Part shown: in pieces, positions 59,788 through 64,000 of the stretch
How positions within the stretch are numbered: the first letter of the stretch is position 1
Layout of the letters: every line of letters starts with the position of its first letter
NCBI RefSeq assembly: GCF_013388355.1
Contig: NZ_CP058246.1
Location: 3,100,001 to 3,164,000, forward strand
Length of the DNA stretch: 64,000 nt
Source of the DNA: Flavobacterium sp. LPB0248
GTDB lineage: Bacteria; Bacteroidota; Bacteroidia; Flavobacteriales; Flavobacteriaceae
Reading direction: 5' to 3'
The notes under the pieces: generated by a model
The model's database searches: none
Told to the model about the DNA's origin: nothing
Seen by the model: only the letters and a program-made list of their open reading frames with translations
Position numbers and translations under genes: made by a program

Positions 59788-61477
59788 CTGTTCTAATGTC
59801 TTTCAGCATAAGCTGAGTTGAAATTGTACCGTTCCATTCATTTTCGGCAATTGTATACGCCAGCTGAAACGGGTTTTGATTTTTTGCTATGTTTAATTTT
59901 TTTCCGAGTCCAAAGCCAATTGCTGCAATTCCGTCGGAGTTATATTGTTTGACGAAAAGTCTTAAATGTTCTTCTTCTGCACCAAGAGTTTTGGCATAAC
60001 CAGTGTCTTTTAAATCTCTGGTCATAAAAACAGGTGTCATATTTTGTGGGCCAAAAGGTTCAAATTGTTTTAAGATTCGAATTAGTTTTGGTGTAATGTC
60101 TGAGAAATTAATTTCGGCATCAATTTCTATTTCTGGAGTTCGCATCTCTGGAAGAATGGTTGTTTCGACTTGTTTTTCGAAAGCATCTTTAAAAAGCTGA
60201 TAATTTTCGGCTTTTAAAGTCATTCCCGCTGCATACATGTGTCCTCCAAATTGTTCCAAATGTTCTGAGCATGCATCGAGTGCATTGTAAACATCAAAAC
60301 CTTTTACAGATCGAGCAGAAGCGGCATATTTATCGCCGCTTTTAGTGAAAACCAAAGTCGGACGATAATAGGTTTCTATTAATCTTGAAGCCACGATTCC
60401 GATCACGCCTTTGTGCCAGTCTTCCTGAAAAACGACAGTAGAAAAACGCTCTTCTTCGTTGTTTTGTAAAATTTGCTGAAAAGCTTCTTTGGTAATTTTT
60501 TTATCTAAATCTTTTCGGTCGGCGTTATATTGTTCTATTTCTGAAGCGAATTGTTGTGCTTGTTCAAAATTAAATTCAGTCAATAATTCTACGGCGTGAT
60601 TTCCGTGCTTGATTCTTCCGGCGGCATTAATTCGAGGAGAAATAATAAAGACGACATCGGTAATATCTAAAACTTTCTTTTTTACCTGATGAACCAATGC
60701 TTTAATTCCTGGCCGTGGTTCGCTGTTAATGACTTTCAGACCAAAGTGAGCTAAAACACGATTTTCTCCCGTTATCGGAACTATATCGGCAGCAATTGCT
60801 GTAGCCACTAAATCCAAATACGGAACTAAATCTTCAATAGTTTCATTTCGGTTTTGACCGAGAGCTTGAATAAGTTTAAAACCCACTCCGCAACCGCACA
60901 ATTCATCGTAGGGATAAGAACAGTCTTCTCTTTTTGGATCTAAAACAGCAACCGCATCAGGAAGAAATTCTCCAGGACGGTGGTGATCACAAACAATAAA
61001 GTCGATGTTTCTCGCTTTCGCGTAAGCGATATGATCAATAGATTTGATACCGCAGTCGAGAGCTATAATTAAAGAAATTCCGTTGTCGTCAGCATAATCA
61101 ATTCCTTTATACGAAATGCCATAACCTTCGTCGTAACGGTCGGGAATATATGTAGCAATATGAGGATAATGTGATTTTAAATAAGAAGAAACTAAAGAAA
61201 CCGCCGTTGTCCCGTCTACGTCATAATCGCCGAAAACTAGAATGTTTTCTTTCTTTTGAATGGCTTGTTCGATTCTGGCAACAGCTTTGTCCATATCTTT
61301 CATTAAATACGGATCGTGCAAATGTTCTAAAGATGGACGAAAAAAATTTTTGGCATCTTCAAAAGTTTCAATACCACGCTGAATCAAAAGCGTTGCAACA
61401 AAATCTTCTACATTTAAAGCTTGCGCCAAATGTTTGACTTTTTCTTCAGAAGGTTTTGGTTTTAAGGTCCAACGCAT
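59774..61477 (-). CDS. recJ: Single-stranded-DNA-specific exonuclease RecJ
   Basis: A 567-residue RecJ of the DHH phosphoesterase superfamily, degrading 5' single-stranded DNA in recombination and mismatch repair. Motifs: ILVFGDYDVDGTTAVSL, the DHH motif in FIVCDHHRPGEFLP, ALDCGIKS, CGCGVGFKLIQAL, and the DHHA1 glycine motif CSEHLEQFGGHMYAAGMTLK. The C-terminal OB-fold runs to about residue 560 (FEPFGPQNMTPVFMTR). It is the first gene of a three-gene unit with the MFS transporter. Confidence 0.96.
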   Translation of the reverse strand: MRWTLKPKPSEEKVKHLAQALNVEDFVATLLIQRGIETFEDAKNFFRPSLEHLHDPYLMKDMDKAVARIEQAIQKKENILVFGDYDVDGTTAVSLVSSYLKSHYPHIATYIPDRYDEGYGISYKGIDYADDNGISLIIALDCGIKSIDHIAYAKARNIDFIVCDHHRPGEFLPDAVAVLDPKREDCSYPYDELCGCGVGFKLIQALGQNRNETIEDLVPYLDLVATAIAADIVPITGENRVLAHFGLKVINSEPRPGIKALVHQVKKKVLDITDVVFIISPRINAAGRIKHGNHAVELLTEFNFEQAQQFASEIEQYNADRKDLDKKITKEAFQQILQNNEEERFSTVVFQEDWHKGVIGIVASRLIETYYRPTLVFTKSGDKYAASARSVKGFDVYNALDACSEHLEQFGGHMYAAGMTLKAENYQLFKDAFEKQVETTILPEMRTPEIEIDAEINFSDITPKLIRILKQFEPFGPQNMTPVFMTRDLKDTGYAKTLGAEEEHLRLFVKQYNSDGIAAIGFGLGKKLNIAKNQNPFQLAYTIAENEWNGTISTQLMLKDIRTDGRD

Positions 61478-61489
61478 TTTTAATTGTAG

Positions 61490-61515
61490 ATTTTAGATCT
61501 TAGATTTTAGATTGG
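61490..61515. repeat. TTAGATTTTAGAT-type tract before recJ
   Basis: Three to four degenerate copies of TTTAGAT lie just upstream of the recJ start, resembling the tract between accB and accC. No function is apparent. Confidence 0.6.
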
Positions 61516-61614
61516 AAAAACCAAAAATCGTTTAATCTGGATAGGTAATTTTTTTTGCCACAGATTTAAAGATTTAAAAGGCTTTTTAATCTGTAGTAGA
61601 GATATTCACTTTTT

Positions 61615-61688
61615 AACTTTGTCAAAGTTTCAAACTTTGACAAAGTTTTTTAGAGTGTAGATTTCAAAAATCTAAAATCTACACTCTA
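61615..61688. repeat. Two adjacent perfect inverted repeats between hopJ and recJ
   Basis: The first, AACTTTGTCAAAGTTT and its complement (61615-61647), has a 16-bp stem with a single central base and is followed by T's. The second (61651-61688) has 14-bp arms beginning TAGAGTGTAGATTT around CAAAAATCTA. Together they fill the region after the hopJ stop. They may end hopJ transcription or be repeat elements. Confidence 0.65.
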
Positions 61689-61693
61689 AAATA

Positions 61694-62038
61694 TTACTTC
61701 GCTTCTAAAGCATTTCCTTGAAATTGAATTCCGTCCCAACCTAAGTTGATGAAATTTCTAATGTTTTGATGATTTGTTCCGTTTGGATCTCCTAAAACTT
61801 CTTCAAAATAAAAAGCTCCAAAACACGCTAATGTTTCTTCTTTACTTAAGTTTTGCAGTTTTGCGAAAGAAAATAATTTGCAAGAACCTGAATTTTCGCC
61901 TGCAGCATTATGTTGTGTTCCGTTTTGAAAAGCAGTCGGAGTAAAGATGTAATTTTCTTCAATTACTGCAATAGTTTCTGGAAATGTGATTTGTGTTGGA
62001 GTTTGTTTTACTTTTTCTAAAAAGGCTTGAATGCTCAT
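61694..62038 (-). CDS. HopJ-type III effector family protein
   Basis: A 114-residue HopJ-domain protein. Family segments are IEENYIFTPTAFQNGTQHNA, NSGSCKLFSFAKLQNLSKEE, CFGAFYFEEVLGDPNGTNHQ NIRNF and GWDGIQF. The name comes from a Pseudomonas effector, but homologues occur widely in free-living bacteria without type III secretion, so a metabolic or housekeeping role is more likely here. No secretion signal is seen. A REP-like repeat separates it from rsmI. Confidence 0.88.
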   Translation of the reverse strand: MSIQAFLEKVKQTPTQITFPETIAVIEENYIFTPTAFQNGTQHNAAGENSGSCKLFSFAKLQNLSKEETLACFGAFYFEEVLGDPNGTNHQNIRNFINLGWDGIQFQGNALEAK

Positions 62039-62072
62039 GATTTATTCTTTAATTATATTTTTTGGTTCATAT

Positions 62073-62130
62073 TGTCAGTTCGAGCGGAGTCGAGAACCAA
62101 ACGTGCATCTCGACTCCGCTCGATGTGACA
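62073..62130. repeat. REP-like inverted repeat (TTCGAGCGGAGTCGA type)
   Basis: Arms at 62073-62095 and 62108-62130 match in 21 of 23 positions around a 12-base centre. The core TCGAGCGGAGTCGAGA is found in many flavobacterial intergenic repeats. Related to the solo arm at 45076. Confidence 0.75.
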
Positions 62131-62156
62131 AATGGAATTGAACTAATATTATTTTT

Positions 62157-62876
62157 TTATTCTTCTTCGTCCTTAGAAAACTTATTTTTCTTAGGTTCTT
62201 TTGTTATTGTTTTTCCAGCAACGACAACTACGATTTCCCCACGTGGTGCTGTTTTTTCAAAATGCGCCAGAACTTCTTTTGCCGTTCCGCGTACATTTTC
62301 TTCATGTAATTTTGATAATTCTCTTGAAACGCAAACTTGTCTATCCTCTCCAAAATATTGCACGAATTCTGCTAAAGTCTTAACGAGTTTATGCGGAGAA
62401 ACGTATAAAATCATTGTTCGGGTTTCTTCGGCTAAAGCCAAAAATCTGGTTTGACGTCCTTTTTTATCAGGCAGAAAACCTTCAAAAACAAATTTATCAT
62501 TTGGAAGTCCGCTGTTTACCAATGCTGGAACAAAAGCAGTTGCACCTGGAAGACATTCTACTTCGATTTTATTTTCTACGCAAGCGCGAGTTAATAAAAA
62601 ACCTGGATCTGAAATAGCTGGAGTTCCAGCATCTGAAATCAAAGCGATAGTTTCGCCTGCTTTCAAACGTGCAATTAAATTTTCGGTGGTTTTGTGCTCG
62701 TTGTGCATATGATGGCTATGCATGTGCGTGCCAATCTCAAAATGCTTTAGGAGTTTTCCGCTTGTGCGTGTGTCTTCCGCCAAAATCAAATCGACTTCTT
62801 TCAAAACCCGAATGGCTCTAAAAGTCATGTCTTCAAGATTGCCAATTGGCGTTGGAACTATATATAATTTTGACAT
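62157..62876 (-). CDS. rsmI: 16S rRNA (cytidine-1402 2'-O)-methyltransferase
   Basis: A 239-residue RsmI, a tetrapyrrole-methylase-fold enzyme that 2'-O-methylates C1402 of 16S rRNA. Seen: LYIVPTPIGNLEDMTFRAIR at the N-terminus, LAEDTRTSGKLLKHF, ALISDAGTPAISDPGFLLTR and VECLPGATAFVPALVNSGLP. The C-terminal extension KEPKKNKFSKDEEE is basic/acidic and slightly longer than in short homologues. It follows the 350-residue acidic protein on the same strand (45 bases). Confidence 0.95.
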   Translation of the reverse strand: MSKLYIVPTPIGNLEDMTFRAIRVLKEVDLILAEDTRTSGKLLKHFEIGTHMHSHHMHNEHKTTENLIARLKAGETIALISDAGTPAISDPGFLLTRACVENKIEVECLPGATAFVPALVNSGLPNDKFVFEGFLPDKKGRQTRFLALAEETRTMILYVSPHKLVKTLAEFVQYFGEDRQVCVSRELSKLHEENVRGTAKEVLAHFEKTAPRGEIVVVVAGKTITKEPKKNKFSKDEEE

Positions 62877-62921
62877 AGTTGTTTATTCGTGAAATGTAAA
62901 ATGTGAGATGTGAAAATGACT

Positions 62922-63974
62922 TTATGAGAATTTTTTCTCGATAATTCCCATAAAGCGTTCCGCGTAATCGTCTTTTCCTTCCCAATTATTATAGTCTGGT
63001 TTTACCATGTCTTCGATAAAATCTTTTGCTTCGCTATAAGAATCAAAAGTCATTAATTGGTTTAAAACACGGCTGTAATCTTCTGTGCTGTTTCCGAAAA
63101 GATTTTTAGTGAAAGCAATTCTGTCGTTTAAATCGATATGAAAACCTCTTGCCAGTTTTTCATTTAAACTTACTGCCTTTGGCTGAACGGGAGTATCAAG
63201 AATAGCGGTTTCTACTTTTTTCTCTTCTTTAAAATCACTAATAGAAGGAGCTTTAACTGGAGGAACAGCTTCAAAACTTTCTACTTTTACAAATTGTGCA
63301 TCGGCATAATTTATTCCAAAATCTTCAAATAAAATTGTTGGTTGTGTAGAACTCGCAGCTTTTGGCTCTTCTTTAATTTCTTCCTTGATTTCTTCTTTTA
63401 TTGGTTCTGTTTCTAATTCGAAAGCAGGTTTGAAATCTGGAATTGGTTTTGATTCATTAACAGTTGTAAAAGAAAGTTCTTCAACAGGATTTTTAGTTTC
63501 TTCTGTTTTAATTTCAGATTCAATTATTTTCTCAGCAACTGGTTCTACAGTTTCTTCAATAATTGGTTCTTCAACTTCAGCAACGATTGGCTCAACAGTT
63601 TCTTCGATTATTGATTCTTCAACTTCAGTAATTGGTTCAGCAGTTTCAACAACTTCTGCTGACTTTTCTTCTGAAATTTCAGGTTCGTAAGATTCTTCAA
63701 GTGCAATAACTTTTTCTTCAGCAGGAGCTTCAAGTTCAATTATAGCTGGAATTGCATTTTCTTTTTCGAAAATCGTTTCCAATTCAGAAACAATATCATT
63801 TTGCCCAATTGTTGGTTTTACTGCGTCGAAATTCTCTTCGACAAATTTTAATACCGCTAATTTCTCATATAATTTCTGAGTTTCAAGATACAATTGATTG
63901 ATATCGGATTTGTTTTTAAGTTTTAAAATTCGATGTGCAATGCTGATTAAATCAGCTTCCAATTTTTTTTTCAT
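62922..63974 (-). CDS. Acidic repeat-rich protein of unknown function
   Basis: A 350-residue cytoplasmic protein of unrecognised family. An N-terminal helix-rich part (LISIAHRILKLKNKSDINQL YLETQKLYEKL) is followed by a very acidic low-complexity stretch (about 85-210) with degenerate repeats of VEEPIIEETVEP. The C-terminal conserved segment (about 270-350) contains ISLNDRIAFTKNLFG-like text: LNDRIAFTKNLFGNSTEDYS, FIEDMVKPDYNNWEG and YAERFMGIIEKKF. The family is common in Flavobacteriia next to rsmI-type genes; its role is unknown. The repeat region may vary in length between strains. Confidence 0.72.
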   Translation of the reverse strand: MKKKLEADLISIAHRILKLKNKSDINQLYLETQKLYEKLAVLKFVEENFDAVKPTIGQNDIVSELETIFEKENAIPAIIELEAPAEEKVIALEESYEPEISEEKSAEVVETAEPITEVEESIIEETVEPIVAEVEEPIIEETVEPVAEKIIESEIKTEETKNPVEELSFTTVNESKPIPDFKPAFELETEPIKEEIKEEIKEEPKAASSTQPTILFEDFGINYADAQFVKVESFEAVPPVKAPSISDFKEEKKVETAILDTPVQPKAVSLNEKLARGFHIDLNDRIAFTKNLFGNSTEDYSRVLNQLMTFDSYSEAKDFIEDMVKPDYNNWEGKDDYAERFMGIIEKKFS

Positions 63975-64000
63975 AACTGTTGAAATTATAGTGAATAAGG

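Noticed and set aside
61694..62038. A genuine type III secretion effector
   Set aside because: The HopJ family is widespread in bacteria without type III secretion; no secretion signal or chaperone gene is adjacent.

Overview
The window is a chromosome segment of a flavobacterium, most likely the genus Flavobacterium. The evidence is low GC, the Bacteroidota -7 box (TANNTTTG) upstream of many genes, near-absence of Shine-Dalgarno sequences, and family signatures such as PepSY-like small secreted proteins, Big_5 lipoproteins, a GIY-YIG gene at a tRNA locus and HopJ. No species is claimed.

Layout. 1-9.6 kb is core genome: the 3' end of sdhA, sdhB, a DeoR-type regulator, an omega-amidase-like hydrolase, three exported proteins of poorly known function and methylmalonyl-CoA epimerase. 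9.77-28.37 kb is an integrated mobilizable element of about 18.5 kb. It sits in the 3' half of a tRNA-Ile2(CAU) gene and is bounded by a 50-bp perfect direct repeat. It encodes a tyrosine recombinase, a small HTH protein, a primase-helicase, a CHC2/Toprim primase, MobC and a MobA relaxase, but no type IV secretion genes. Its cargo is a complete-looking class I lanthipeptide locus: a split LanB dehydratase, a two-domain EreA-like secreted protein, a 52-residue precursor, LanC, a C39-peptidase ABC exporter and an HlyD-type adaptor. Paired 11-bp-spaced repeats at both ends, a seven-copy TGATGCA cluster and a hairpin/repeat block before mobC look like its integrase-arm, replication and transfer sites.

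28.4-31.3 kb is a small accessory island: an HTH gene, vsr, and a C5-cytosine methyltransferase with no visible restriction enzyme. 31.3-37 kb is core: ribE, pdxA, DUF177, rpmF, fabH, accB and accC. 37.3-43 kb holds five tandem secreted PepSY-like paralogues, an NtrC-type response regulator and a convergent hybrid histidine kinase; upstream motifs hint at a regulatory link. 43-52 kb has an S9 peptidase, an FAD oxidoreductase, mtgA, an LpxR-like protein, an internally deleted FAD-monooxygenase pseudogene, a secreted rhodanese and several membrane proteins.

52.0-52.8 kb is an unusual locus. An intact tRNA-Ala(GGC) and a GIY-YIG nuclease gene lie beside two decayed tRNA-Ala copies, whose arms are replaced by TCCCGAT...ATCGGGA palindromes. 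52.9-64 kb is mostly housekeeping: enoyl-CoA hydratase, queD, lpxH, a seven-heme cytochrome, an alpha/beta hydrolase, an MFS transporter, recJ, hopJ and rsmI, interrupted by REP/MITE-like inverted repeats.

The most interesting content is the lanthipeptide operon carried by the mobilizable element, followed by the tRNA/GIY-YIG/palindrome locus. All family assignments come from motif reading; no database search was run.
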